NCBI GenBank assembly: GCA_030632865.1
Contig: DAOVTY010000060.1
Span: 1-13,688 of the forward strand
DNA length: 13,688 nucleotides
Reading direction: 5' to 3'
Source of the DNA: Bacteroidota bacterium
Lineage (GTDB): Bacteria > Bacteroidota > Bacteroidia > Bacteroidales > Prolixibacteraceae
Shown: positions 6,695-13,688 of the stretch, one piece after another
Layout of the letters: every line of letters starts with the position of its first letter
Numbering within the stretch: the stretch's first letter is position 1
Position numbers and translations under genes: made by a program
Notes under the pieces: model-generated
What the model was told of the DNA's origin: nothing
What the model saw: the letters and a program-made list of their open reading frames with translations, nothing else
Databases searched by the model: none

Positions 6695-6750
6695 CTAACA
6701 TAGAGTTTTAACCCGGTGAAAATACAATTACAGGAAACTTGTTTTAGCAG

Positions 6751-6774
6751 TATTTTTGCTTTTTGAGGCAAAAA
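6751..6774 (+). promoter_or_regulatory. Possible internal -7 element and small hairpin before the permease
   Basis: TATTTTTG at 6751-6758 matches TAnnTTTG, without a convincing -33 element. It overlaps a seven-pair hairpin TTTTTGC (6753-6759) / GCAAAAA (6768-6774). Either a weak secondary promoter for the permease or an intercistronic hairpin that sets subunit ratios is possible. Both are inference. Confidence 0.3.
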
Positions 6775-6822
6775 TGAATACAAAATTTACTGGAGTAAAT
6801 ATTAAGAAAAAGAATATACAAA

Positions 6823-8163
6823 ATGAATAATACACTACTTATATTAAAAAATGAATATCTGAAACGAGTAAAGAAAAAATCATTTATAATACTTACTTTA
6901 TTAGTCCCGTTTCTGTTTGCTGGAATGTTCGCGTTAATTATATTCTTGTCGATTCACAACGATAAAAAAGAGCGTACCATTGCAGTTTTCGACGAGTCGT
7001 CTCTTTTTTTAGGCGAATTTGAAGATGAGGGGTACACTAAATATCATTTTGTTGAGAATGAAAAATATCTCGAATTAAAGAAAGGTTTGAAAGAGAGTGA
7101 ATTTTATGCTCTTTTATATATTCCACAAAATATTTATTCCACAAATTCTGCTCAGTTAGTTTCAGACAAGCAGTTGCCTTTTGAATTAACAGAACAAATA
7201 GAACGTAAACTAAGTAGGTTTATCGAAAATGACAAACGGCAAAAAGTTGTTGATGAATCGGGAATACCTGATTTGGATGAACAACTTGCCAATACAAAAA
7301 CACGAATACGATTAAGTACCTTGAAAATTTCGGAGTCGGGTGAAATAACAAAAAGCTCATCGATGATTGCATTTATTGCAAGTTATGCGATGGGATTTAT
7401 TATCTACTTTTTCGTGTTTATGTACGGCGCAATGGTTATGCGTAGTGTAATGGAGGAGAAAAAAAGTCGGATAATTGAGGTTATAATTTCGTCGGTTAAA
7501 CCAAGTGAATTAATGGCAGGTAAAATAATAGGCACAGCGTTGGTTGGACTTACACAAGTTGCAATTTGGATAGTGCTTGGTATTGCCACGCTAGTTGTTG
7601 TACAAGGAGTTTTTAGCCCTGAAACAACACAGCAAATGGGGCAAAGTATAATGGAGACTCAGCAGCAAATGAACCCTGCAATGGCACAAGCTGCAGACCA
7701 AAATCAAATAATGGAAGTGCTGGAAATGATAGGTAACCTTAATCTGCCACTAATTCTATTCGCTTTTGTATTCTACTTTTTAGCCGGTTATCTTTTATAT
7801 AGTTCACTTTTGGGTGCTGTTGGTGCAGCGGTTGACAGCGAAGAGGATTCGCAACAAATGGTTCTTCCTGTTACTTTTCCGTTAATTTTATCGATAATGT
7901 TACTTTTTCCAATTGCTAAAAACCCAGAAGGCCCGGTTGCTTTTTGGGCTTCGATAATACCTTTTACTTCGCCGGTTGCAATGCTTGCCCGAGTTCCTTA
8001 CGGAATTCCAACATGGGAATTGTTACTGTCAATGTTTCTGTTGGTTTTAACAACTGTGGGTGCAATTTTTGCAGCTGCAAAAATTTATAGGGTGGGTCTT
8101 TTAATGTATGGTAAAAAGGTAAATATTAAGGAGTTGATTAAGTGGCTGCGGTATAAAAATTAG
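6823..8163 (+). CDS. ABC-2 type exporter permease, NatB-like
   Basis: Membrane subunit that pairs with the preceding ATPase. The 446 residues have the NatB layout: a first membrane helix (21-44), a large extracytoplasmic domain (about 45-180), then a C-terminal bundle with segments near 181-205, 232-262, 306-333, 347-364, 371-390 and 398-419. The cytoplasmic coupling segment VMRSVMEEKKSRIIEVIISS (205-223 region) directly after the second helix is typical of this family, as is SSLLGAVGAAVDSEEDSQQM (327-346). A Gln/Met-rich stretch (266-295) lies in the loop after the third helix. The export substrate is unknown; sodium, lipid or antimicrobial export have all been described for relatives. ATG 6823 lies just before the conserved ILKNEYLKRVKKKSF. 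The gene is complete and ends the operon. Confidence 0.9.
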   Translation: MNNTLLILKNEYLKRVKKKSFIILTLLVPFLFAGMFALIIFLSIHNDKKERTIAVFDESSLFLGEFEDEGYTKYHFVENEKYLELKKGLKESEFYALLYIPQNIYSTNSAQLVSDKQLPFELTEQIERKLSRFIENDKRQKVVDESGIPDLDEQLANTKTRIRLSTLKISESGEITKSSSMIAFIASYAMGFIIYFFVFMYGAMVMRSVMEEKKSRIIEVIISSVKPSELMAGKIIGTALVGLTQVAIWIVLGIATLVVVQGVFSPETTQQMGQSIMETQQQMNPAMAQAADQNQIMEVLEMIGNLNLPLILFAFVFYFLAGYLLYSSLLGAVGAAVDSEEDSQQMVLPVTFPLILSIMLLFPIAKNPEGPVAFWASIIPFTSPVAMLARVPYGIPTWELLLSMFLLVLTTVGAIFAAAKIYRVGLLMYGKKVNIKELIKWLRYKN

Positions 8164-8364
8164 TTACATCTGACTTTTTCAACAAATTAAAATTCTCATA
8201 AGTCATAAAACATTTGAGACTTTTATCCTTAGGTCAATCAAAATTATTAGTAAAGATTTTGCAAGTATAAATGGTCTGATATTGAGGCGGTTCGAATTAT
8301 CTATAGATCTGATTTAACAGAAGCTGACTTTAAACTGACTGAGCAAATAAAATAGTTCTTAGTA
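8164..8364. other. Convergent intergenic region
   Basis: The gap lies between the ends of the permease and birA. A weak hairpin AAGTC (8200-8204) / GACTT (8218-8222), followed by TTTAT, might end the ABC operon. The right half holds a short open stretch described separately. No strong terminator for either gene is seen. Confidence 0.5.
8254..8355 (+). pseudogene. Possible remnant of a gene 3' end
   Basis: After two consecutive stops (8248-8253) a frame of 33 codons runs to a TAG at 8353-8355. It has no ATG and reads like protein (for example WSDIEAVRIIYRSDLTEADF), with charged, helix-forming residues. It could be the tail of a decayed gene whose start has been lost. The family is not recognised, and a chance open stretch of this length is quite possible in an intergenic gap. 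Confidence 0.2.
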
Positions 8365-9108
8365 TTAAAACATAAACTCAACTTCCTTGAATATAAAATC
8401 ATCAATAGTTCCATCTCTATTTTCGAGTTGAAGTTGGCCAAATTTGCCAACCCCAATTATTCTGGCTTCAAAAACATTTCCATCTTTTGAATATTTTGCC
8501 CACTCTCCATTTCTAAAAAGGTGAGAAAAATACTCAGAGTCAATGTTATTAAAACCACCAGTTTTTATCTTTTTGTACCATTTCAAAATAGATTCTGAAA
8601 TTTCGGATGCAACTGTTTCTACAACATATTCTTTACCTGTTAATTGTTTAAGCGAGATAGGATTAGGTGCATCAGACAGGAATTTTGTTTGATTCAAATT
8701 CAACCCAATTCCTAACAGCGAAGAAAATAATGTATTTCCTTTTATTGAATTTTCGATTAAAATTCCAGCTATTTTTTTATTACCAACATAAATATCGTTT
8801 GGCCATTTTATCGAAACATCATCGGTTTCATTTTTTAAAAATTCGACCAAACTTAAGCTTACAATTTTTGAAATCAAGAATTGCTTTCCTGCATTTAAAA
8901 ACCGAGGAAATAAAATCACAGTTGCAAGTATATTTTTTCCAGCCTCACTTTCCCAGCTATTTCCCAGCTGTCCTTTACCCTTTTTCTGAAATTGTGTCAG
9001 AATAACAGTTCCCTCGTCTGCCGCTTCCGACAAAATCAGTTGGTTGGCATAATTGTTGGTAGAATCCACCTCGTTTAAAACAATAATTTTTTTTGATAAT
9101 TTATTCAT
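8365..9108 (-). CDS. birA: Biotin-[acetyl-CoA-carboxylase] ligase
   Basis: Uses ATP and biotin to make biotinyl-AMP and transfers biotin to a lysine of carrier proteins such as the acetyl-CoA carboxylase carrier subunit, in the cytoplasm. With the ATG at 9108 it has 247 residues. It lacks the N-terminal helix-turn-helix of bifunctional BirA, so it is a class I enzyme without repressor function. Motifs seen: EVDSTN (13-18), the biotinyl-AMP loop KGKGQLGNSWES (43-54), KWPNDIYVGNKKIAGILIE (101-119), GIGLNLNQ (133-140), and a small SH3-like C-terminal domain (about 200-247). The longer TTG start at 9120 adds only four residues outside the family pattern. It diverges from rsfS across 158 bp, an arrangement I recall from other Bacteroidota. 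Confidence 0.92.
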   Translation of the reverse strand: MNKLSKKIIVLNEVDSTNNYANQLILSEAADEGTVILTQFQKKGKGQLGNSWESEAGKNILATVILFPRFLNAGKQFLISKIVSLSLVEFLKNETDDVSIKWPNDIYVGNKKIAGILIENSIKGNTLFSSLLGIGLNLNQTKFLSDAPNPISLKQLTGKEYVVETVASEISESILKWYKKIKTGGFNNIDSEYFSHLFRNGEWAKYSKDGNVFEARIIGVGKFGQLQLENRDGTIDDFIFKEVEFMF

Positions 9109-9241
9109 AAAAACGGCCAATTATTTAAACTATTAATTAAAATTTTGGTTTTGTAATTTTAACGCAATTTTTACAACATATATTCGAAAATAATAAATTG
9201 CACAAAGCAAAGTAGTTAAAATAAGAATAGGACAAAAAGAT

Positions 9242-9249
9242 TACCTTTG
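9242..9249 (+). promoter_or_regulatory. -7 promoter element (TACCTTTG) for rsfS-ftsH
   Basis: TACCTTTG followed by C matches TAnnTTTG exactly and lies 17 nt before the rsfS ATG, giving a leader of about 10-13 nt. The -33 region (near 9216-9220) has only TTAAA, so it is weak. I could not find a matching element for birA on the other strand. Confidence 0.6.
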
Positions 9250-9266
9250 CAGTGGAAAAATAATTT

Positions 9267-9638
9267 ATGAAAAAAAAAGCAATAGTTATAGATAAAACAG
9301 TAGAAGCAGTTCTCGAAGGAATACAGAGAATTAAGGGGAAAGATATTACACTTATTGATTTAAACTCGATACAACATACAGAATGTGGTTATTTTATTGT
9401 TTGCCACGGAACATCGACAACGCAAGTAGATTCAATTGCACATTCGGTTGAAGATACTGTTAAAGAGATAACCGGAGAACATGCCTGGCACAGAGACGGG
9501 TATAAAAACTCCTTATGGATTTTGCTCGATTATGGAGATGTAATGGTTCATGTTTTTAAGGAAGAGTCTCGTAAGTTTTACAATTTAGAGGGGCTTTGGG
9601 CTGATGCAAAAATAACAAAAATTGAAGAAGATAATTAG
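9267..9638 (+). CDS. rsfS: Ribosomal silencing factor RsfS (Iojap family)
   Basis: Binds protein L14 (uL14) on the large ribosomal subunit and blocks joining with the small subunit, lowering translation in starvation or stationary phase. The 123 residues span the Iojap/RsfS domain: KGKDITLIDL (23-32), CGYFIVCHGTS (40-50, the usual D-Y-F-I-I-x-x-G-T-S motif with Gly in place of Asp), HAWHRDGYKNSLWILLDYGDV (start at 72; key residues W84 and D88) and the C-terminal RKFYNLEGLWADA (102-114). Length and start are typical. It lies 9 nt before ftsH and is surely co-transcribed with it, behind the TACCTTTG element. Confidence 0.95.
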   Translation: MKKKAIVIDKTVEAVLEGIQRIKGKDITLIDLNSIQHTECGYFIVCHGTSTTQVDSIAHSVEDTVKEITGEHAWHRDGYKNSLWILLDYGDVMVHVFKEESRKFYNLEGLWADAKITKIEEDN

Positions 9639-9647
9639 ACGACTATA

Positions 9648-11729
9648 ATGACAGAAAATAAAAACAACAATAAAAATAGCCGAAAAAAACCGGAGAATCC
9701 GTTTGGGATGTTTAATCAAAATAAAAAAGGTGATGGAAAACCTCCAAAATTCAATGCTTATTGGATTTATGGAATTGTTGCCGTAGTATTTATTGCGGTT
9801 CAGTTTTATATGATGAATGCTCGTGGTCCGGTTGAAACAAATTGGAGCAAAGTTAAATCTACAATGCTTGCCAGTAACGATATTGAGCGAATCGTAGTTG
9901 TTAATAATAAAAAGGCCAATATTTATCTTAAAAAAGATAGAATAAAAAATTATGAACAGGAGTTAAATGGAAATTCTCCTAGTTCAAATACGGGGCCACA
10001 TTTTTTCTTTAATATTGGCTCGGTTGAATCTTTCGAAAGGAACTTAAATGAAGCACAAAAGGGAATAGTTGATGAAATTCTCCCAGAATATAAAGACGAA
10101 ACTAATTGGGCAGGCGAAATACTTTGGACAATCGGACCTTTCGCATTAATAATATTATTGTGGTGGTGGATTTTCAGAAGGATGAGTAAAGGCGGTGCCG
10201 GTGGCGGTGGCGGTGGCATTTTTAATGTTGGCAAATCGCAAGCAAAAGTATTTGATAAAGACCAAAAAGTATCGACAAATTTTAATGATATTGCCGGGCT
10301 GGCAGAAGCTAAACAAGAGATTGAAGAGATTGTTGAGTTTCTGAAAACTCCGGATAAATATACCAAATTAGGTGGTAAAATTCCAAAAGGAGCACTTCTT
10401 GTTGGTCCTCCCGGAACGGGTAAAACATTGCTTGCGAAAGCAGTGGCTGGTGAGGCAAATGTTCCATTTTTCTCAATGTCGGGTTCCGATTTTGTTGAGA
10501 TGTTTGTGGGAGTTGGCGCATCGCGAGTGCGAGATCTGTTTAAACAAGCAAAAGAGAAATCACCCTGCATAATCTTTATCGATGAAATTGATGCCATTGG
10601 ACGTGCACGGGGTAAAAATCCAAATATGGGTTCCAACGACGAGCGCGAAAATACACTAAACCAGTTGCTTACAGAAATGGATGGTTTCGACACAAATAGT
10701 GGAGTAATTATTTTGGCTGCCACTAACCGTGCAGATATTCTCGATCGTGCGTTAATGCGTGCCGGCCGTTTCGACAGGCAGATACATGTTGAACTGCCTG
10801 ATTTAAATGAACGTGCCGAAATTTTTAATGTTCATTTGCGCCCACTTAAATTGGATGAAACTGTGAAAGTTGATTTTCTGGCAAAACAAACTCCGGGTTT
10901 TTCTGGGGCAGATATTGCCAATGTTTGTAACGAATCTGCGTTAATTGCAGCTCGTAAAAGTAAAGAGTCTGTTGGTAAGCAAGATTTTTTGGATGCAGTT
11001 GACCGAATTATTGGTGGACTTGAAAAGAAAAACAAAATTATCTCGCAAACAGAAAAGAAAACTATTGCGTTTCATGAAGCAGGACATGCCACAATAAGTT
11101 GGTTGCTCGAACATGCACACCCACTTGTAAAAGTTACGATTGTACCTCGTGGAAAAGCTCTCGGAGCTGCCTGGTATTTGCCAGAAGAACGATCGATTAC
11201 GACTAAGGATCAACTGCTCGATGAAATGTGTTCTGCTCTTGGAGGACGAGCTGCGGAAGAGATTATTTTCAACAAAATATCTTCTGGAGCACAAAACGAT
11301 TTGGAAAAAGTTACAAAGCAAGCTTATGCTATGGTTAGTATTTTTGGGATGAGCGAGAAAGTTGGAAATATTAGTTACTACGATTCAACAGGGCAATCGG
11401 ACTATTCGTTTACAAAACCATACAGCGAAAAAACTGCCGAATTGATTGATGATGAAGTTAAAGTGTTAATCGAAAGTCAATATAAACGAGCTAATCAGAT
11501 TTTAAAAGATAATTCTGAAGGACATACAAAACTGGGAAATTTGCTGTTGGAAAAAGAGGTGATTTTTAGTGAGGATTTGGAAGTTATTTTTGGAAAGCGA
11601 CCATGGGAAAAAAAGCATATTATTTCGGAAAATGGGAATGGTAAGCCTGTTGAAATTGAAGAAGAAAAAGCTGAGGATGTAATTAAGCCTATTGAAGAAA
11701 AAACGGAAGATAATAATACTGAAAAGTAG
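9648..11729 (+). CDS. ftsH: ATP-dependent zinc metalloprotease FtsH
   Basis: Membrane-anchored AAA+ protease that extracts and degrades membrane and short-lived cytosolic proteins. The 693 residues comprise an Asn/Lys-rich cytoplasmic N-terminus (1-37), membrane helix 1 (about 39-56), a periplasmic domain (57-157), helix 2 (158-177) and a Gly-rich linker (182-190). The AAA module has Walker A GPPGTGKT (253-260), pore loop FVGVG (286-290), Walker B IIFIDE (308-313) and the arginine-finger region MRAGRFDR (370-377). The peptidase domain has the zinc motif HEAGH (476-480), the third ligand Asp551 in GAQNDLEKVT, and the LPEERS stretch (511-516) of Bacteroidota homologues. An acidic tail follows from about 660. 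All catalytic residues are present. The gene lies 9 nt after rsfS and ends at a strong terminator. Confidence 0.98.
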   Translation: MTENKNNNKNSRKKPENPFGMFNQNKKGDGKPPKFNAYWIYGIVAVVFIAVQFYMMNARGPVETNWSKVKSTMLASNDIERIVVVNNKKANIYLKKDRIKNYEQELNGNSPSSNTGPHFFFNIGSVESFERNLNEAQKGIVDEILPEYKDETNWAGEILWTIGPFALIILLWWWIFRRMSKGGAGGGGGGIFNVGKSQAKVFDKDQKVSTNFNDIAGLAEAKQEIEEIVEFLKTPDKYTKLGGKIPKGALLVGPPGTGKTLLAKAVAGEANVPFFSMSGSDFVEMFVGVGASRVRDLFKQAKEKSPCIIFIDEIDAIGRARGKNPNMGSNDERENTLNQLLTEMDGFDTNSGVIILAATNRADILDRALMRAGRFDRQIHVELPDLNERAEIFNVHLRPLKLDETVKVDFLAKQTPGFSGADIANVCNESALIAARKSKESVGKQDFLDAVDRIIGGLEKKNKIISQTEKKTIAFHEAGHATISWLLEHAHPLVKVTIVPRGKALGAAWYLPEERSITTKDQLLDEMCSALGGRAAEEIIFNKISSGAQNDLEKVTKQAYAMVSIFGMSEKVGNISYYDSTGQSDYSFTKPYSEKTAELIDDEVKVLIESQYKRANQILKDNSEGHTKLGNLLLEKEVIFSEDLEVIFGKRPWEKKHIISENGNGKPVEIEEEKAEDVIKPIEEKTEDNNTEK

Positions 11730-11763
11730 AATAATTGACTAAATAATTGTTGTTTGGAGAATT

Positions 11764-11846
11764 AAGGAATTGCCATATATTCTCAGATTATAAAGAAGAA
11801 TAAAATTTTTAATCTGATACTATGTGGCAATTTTTATTCCTTTTTT
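11764..11846 (+). terminator. Long intrinsic terminator after ftsH
   Basis: Three complementary blocks form a long imperfect hairpin: AAGGAAT (11764-11770) with ATTCCTT (11836-11842), TGCCATA (11771-11777) with TATGTGGCA (11821-11829), and TCAGATTA (11783-11790) with TAATCTGA (11810-11817). It ends in a run of T (11841-11846). It separates rsfS-ftsH from the lipid-synthesis genes, which therefore need their own promoter. Confidence 0.85.
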
Positions 11847-11875
11847 AAATTCATAAAAATAATGTTTAAAATTTT

Positions 11876-11883
11876 TAACTTTG
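11876..11883 (+). promoter_or_regulatory. -7 promoter element (TAACTTTG) of the DUF2007-cdsA-psd-pssA unit
   Basis: TAACTTTG followed by C matches TAnnTTTG exactly, just past the ftsH terminator. Only four bases separate it from the ATG at 11888, so the transcript would start at or within a few bases of the start codon. No clear TTG is seen 19-21 nt upstream. Confidence 0.55.
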
Positions 11884-11887
11884 CACC

Positions 11888-12094
11888 ATGGAAAAAGGAT
11901 GGAAAGAGGTTTTTATGACCGTTCATGAATACAAAGCTTCGATGGCAAAAGATATGTTGGAGAATGTAGGAATTAAAGCTGTAGTTCTCAATCAACACGA
12001 TTCTGCATATCAGTCGTTTGGAGAGTTTTCGGTATTAGTTGCCGAAGTGGATGAGTTAAAAGCAGTTGAAATACTTAAAGAACTAAAACATTGA
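11888..12094 (+). CDS. Small DUF2007-like protein
   Basis: A soluble 68-residue protein resembling the DUF2007 ('putative signal transducing protein') family, whose biochemical role is not established. It shows the family pattern: an N-terminal strand GWKEVFMTV, a helix HEYKASMAKDMLENVGI (13-29), a strand KAVVLNQHDS (30-39), a second strand FSVLVAEVD (47-55) and a short C-terminal helix. This is a small alpha/beta ferredoxin-like layout. No catalytic or metal-binding residues stand out. It is the first gene of the cdsA-psd-pssA unit and its TGA overlaps the cdsA TTG by four bases (TTGA), so the two are translationally coupled. The context suggests a link to membrane lipid synthesis, but that is inference. 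The start is chosen because WKEVF is part of the family core. Confidence 0.75.
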   Translation: MEKGWKEVFMTVHEYKASMAKDMLENVGIKAVVLNQHDSAYQSFGEFSVLVAEVDELKAVEILKELKH

Positions 12095-12918
12095 ACGATC
12101 TTTTTAAAAGAAGTTTAACGGGCATCGCGTATATTACAATAATGTTGGGAGGGATTATTATTCACCCGTTTATTTTTGCTTCGGTTTTTGCGATTATTAT
12201 GTTTTTTACTCAATCTGAATTCTACAAAATATCGGAGAAAGCTACATTTTCGCCTCAAAAAAGTTTTGGACTCATTTTAGGCTTGGTGCTTTTCATTTTA
12301 TTTTTTCTAGCAGCAAAAGATATTATTCCGTACTCTATAATTTTAGTATCTGTTCCATTTCTCTTCTTTATATTTATTGCCGAATTATTTAGAACAAAAA
12401 GCAATGCTTTAAAAAATGGAGCCATTACACTTTTAGGATTAATTTATGTTGCGCTCCCATTTAGTTTAATGAATTTTATTGTATTTGCTCAAACATCGGG
12501 CAGTAATAATTTTTATCCATGGATTATGGTGGGTATATTATTAATTATCTGGATTTACGATTCCATGGCTTATGTTTTTGGTTCGCTTTTGGGAAAGCAT
12601 AAAATTGCATCTAAAATTTCGCCCGCCAAATCGTGGGAAGGATTAATAGGAGGGACAATTTTTGCTGTAATTATGGGACTTGTTAATGCTGTTCTTTTTC
12701 AGGAACTTAGTATGTTTAATTGGGTAGTAATTGCATTACTAACTGTTATATTTGGAACAATTGGCGACTTTTTCGAATCGAAAATAAAAAGAGAAATTGG
12801 TATTAAAGATTCGGGAAATATTTTGCCTGGACATGGAGGATTGCTTGACCGCTTCGACAGTTTATTATTTGCGATACCTATTATTTTTGTTTGGCTTAGT
12901 TTAATCGATAAATTTTAA
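12091..12918 (+). CDS. cdsA: Phosphatidate cytidylyltransferase (CDP-diglyceride synthase)
   Basis: Integral membrane enzyme that joins CTP and phosphatidic acid to give CDP-diacylglycerol, the branch point for all bacterial phospholipids. The 275 residues hold about seven to eight hydrophobic segments, the motif IYDSMAYVFGSLLGKHKI (155-172), PAKSWEGLIGG (178-188) and the complete CDS signature from Ser230 to Asp256 (key parts SKIKRE, KDSGNILPGHGG, LDRFD), which carries the metal- and substrate-binding acidic residues. Translation starts at TTG 12091, overlapping the upstream TGA. No ATG is available nearby, and NDLFKRSLTGI matches the usual N-terminus. psd follows after 4 nt. Confidence 0.96.
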   Translation: MNDLFKRSLTGIAYITIMLGGIIIHPFIFASVFAIIMFFTQSEFYKISEKATFSPQKSFGLILGLVLFILFFLAAKDIIPYSIILVSVPFLFFIFIAELFRTKSNALKNGAITLLGLIYVALPFSLMNFIVFAQTSGSNNFYPWIMVGILLIIWIYDSMAYVFGSLLGKHKIASKISPAKSWEGLIGGTIFAVIMGLVNAVLFQELSMFNWVVIALLTVIFGTIGDFFESKIKREIGIKDSGNILPGHGGLLDRFDSLLFAIPIIFVWLSLIDKF

Positions 12919-12922
12919 AGAT

Positions 12923-13576
12923 ATGACTATTCATAAAGAAGGAAAATTAATTATACCAATCGCATTTTTCTTTTTGGCTGTGTTAGATGCTATAATTTAT
13001 ATTTTTCTTAAGCAGTTCATTATATTCTACTTTCTAATGGCGCTTTCATTAGTGATAGCGGGGTTAGTAGTTTATTTTTTCAGAATACCTAATCGCAATA
13101 TAAATCGTAATGCAAAGCATGTTTTAGCTCCTGCCGATGGGAAAGTCGTAGTTATAAAAGAGGTGTTTGAAAAGGAGTATTTTAAAGATAACCGAATTCA
13201 GGTTTCTATTTTTATGTCGCCATTAAATGTACACCAAAATCGTGCTCCAGTTGGTGGTCAGATTTCATCTTTAAATCATATTCGTGGTGCATATTATCCA
13301 GCATTTGTCGAAAAGTCATCAGAATTAAACGAGCGTTGCTCAACTGTTTTTAAAATGAAAGATGGGACAGAAGTTTTATCTCGTCAGATTGCCGGAACCG
13401 TAGCTCGCCGTATTTGTACATATATAAATCCTGGTGATAATATTGAACAAGGCGATGAATATGGATTTATTCGTTTTGGTTCGAGAGTCGATCTTTTTCT
13501 TCCAATTGGCACAATAATTAACGTTGAATTGGATGAAAAAACTGTTGGTGGAAAAACTGTGGTAGCAACATTTTAA
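12923..13576 (+). CDS. psd: Phosphatidylserine decarboxylase, short pyruvoyl type
   Basis: Decarboxylates phosphatidylserine to phosphatidylethanolamine at the inner membrane. The 217 residues match the short (archaeal-type) Psd class found in Bacteroidota rather than the longer E. coli form. A hydrophobic N-terminal pair of segments (about 10-53) anchors the protein. The catalytic domain has APADGKV (69-75, Asp72), SPLNVHQNRAP (99-109, His104) and the self-cleavage site FGSR (185-188). Cleavage between Gly186 and Ser187 would turn Ser187 into the pyruvoyl group and yield beta (about 186 residues) and alpha (31 residues) chains. All expected catalytic residues are present. ATG 12923 lies 4 nt after the cdsA stop. 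Confidence 0.95.
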   Translation: MTIHKEGKLIIPIAFFFLAVLDAIIYIFLKQFIIFYFLMALSLVIAGLVVYFFRIPNRNINRNAKHVLAPADGKVVVIKEVFEKEYFKDNRIQVSIFMSPLNVHQNRAPVGGQISSLNHIRGAYYPAFVEKSSELNERCSTVFKMKDGTEVLSRQIAGTVARRICTYINPGDNIEQGDEYGFIRFGSRVDLFLPIGTIINVELDEKTVGGKTVVATF

Positions 13577-13608
13577 GTGTTACAAAAAATCAATCAGGTG
13601 AAAAAATA

Positions 13609-13688
13609 ATGAAAAAAATAATTGCACAAATACCAAACTTCATAACTTCCCTAAATATTGTATCTGGAGTGTTGGCTACAATATTTGC
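13609..13688 (+). CDS. pssA: CDP-diacylglycerol--serine O-phosphatidyltransferase, 5' part only
   Basis: Only the first 26 codons lie in the window. They read MKKIIAQIPNFITSLNIVSG, followed by VLATIF, the usual N-terminus of bacterial PssA (PNxxTxxNxxxG before the first membrane helix). The enzyme makes phosphatidylserine from CDP-diacylglycerol and serine, which fits exactly between CdsA and Psd in the pathway. It starts 32 nt after psd, with no terminator between, so it belongs to the same unit. The catalytic CDP-alcohol phosphotransferase motif lies beyond the window edge. Identification rests on a short piece plus context. Confidence 0.8.
   Translation, partial: MKKIIAQIPNFITSLNIVSGVLATIF

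Noticed and set aside
9109..9120. TTG start four codons upstream of birA
   Set aside because: It adds only MAVF before a good ATG, and family members begin close to the ATG version.
9950..10723. Antisense open frame of 257 codons inside ftsH
   Set aside because: It lies opposite the conserved AAA domain, is rich in Ser, Pro and Ile as expected for a reverse reading of such codons, and has no promoter or family character.
1..13688. CRISPR array, tRNA or rRNA genes, insertion sequences, toxin-antitoxin or defence genes
   Set aside because: I looked on both strands and found no regularly spaced repeats, cloverleaf genes, transposase-like frames or terminal inverted repeats; all gene-sized frames are explained by housekeeping or membrane proteins.
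9648..13688. The FtsH plus lipid-gene cluster as a new system
   Set aside because: Each gene has a well-known housekeeping role and the order is, as far as I recall, common in Bacteroidota; a strong terminator separates the two units.

Overview
The window looks like a piece of chromosome from a member of the Bacteroidota, most probably class Bacteroidia (a Marinilabiliales-like lineage is my guess; no rRNA is present to settle it). The evidence is the AT-rich composition, near absence of Shine-Dalgarno sequences, several promoters of the Bacteroidota type (TTG or TTTG about 19 nt before TAnnTTTG), a type B ribosomal protein L31, a Bacteroidota-style FtsH (LPEERS motif, Gly-rich linker) and the gene order birA / rsfS-ftsH / DUF2007-cdsA-psd-pssA. 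There are twelve complete genes and one partial one. All run on the plus strand except birA.

Left part (1-2950): a possible broken gene end (1-156), a seven-helix Bax-inhibitor-1-like membrane protein, an uncharacterised GNAT-like protein of 386 residues, and rpmE2 with a clear promoter, a structured leader and a strong terminator. Middle (2950-8360): lon, behind a leader of about 130 nt and followed by two tandem 3' hairpins, then an ABC exporter pair (NatA-like ATPase and NatB-like permease) and a 200-bp convergent gap holding a possible short gene remnant. Right part (8365-13688): birA (minus strand) diverges from rsfS-ftsH. A long intrinsic terminator separates ftsH from a second transcription unit, DUF2007-cdsA-psd-pssA, which leads from phosphatidic acid through CDP-diacylglycerol and phosphatidylserine to phosphatidylethanolamine. 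pssA runs off the window.

Together the genes cover protein quality control (Lon, FtsH), ribosome state (L31, RsfS), biotin attachment for fatty-acid synthesis (BirA) and aminophospholipid synthesis. They are housekeeping genes. I saw no mobile element, CRISPR array, toxin-antitoxin pair, defence cluster, tRNA or rRNA, and no convincing new multi-gene system. The points most worth checking are small: a DUF2007 gene that looks leaderless and overlaps a TTG-started cdsA by 4 nt, a bulged hairpin in the rpmE2 leader, repeat and palindrome structure in the lon leader, competing hairpins after lon, and two possible gene remnants. Three genes probably start downstream of the longest open frame (286, 1304 and 9108), because the longer versions begin inside the predicted promoter or lack family-like residues.
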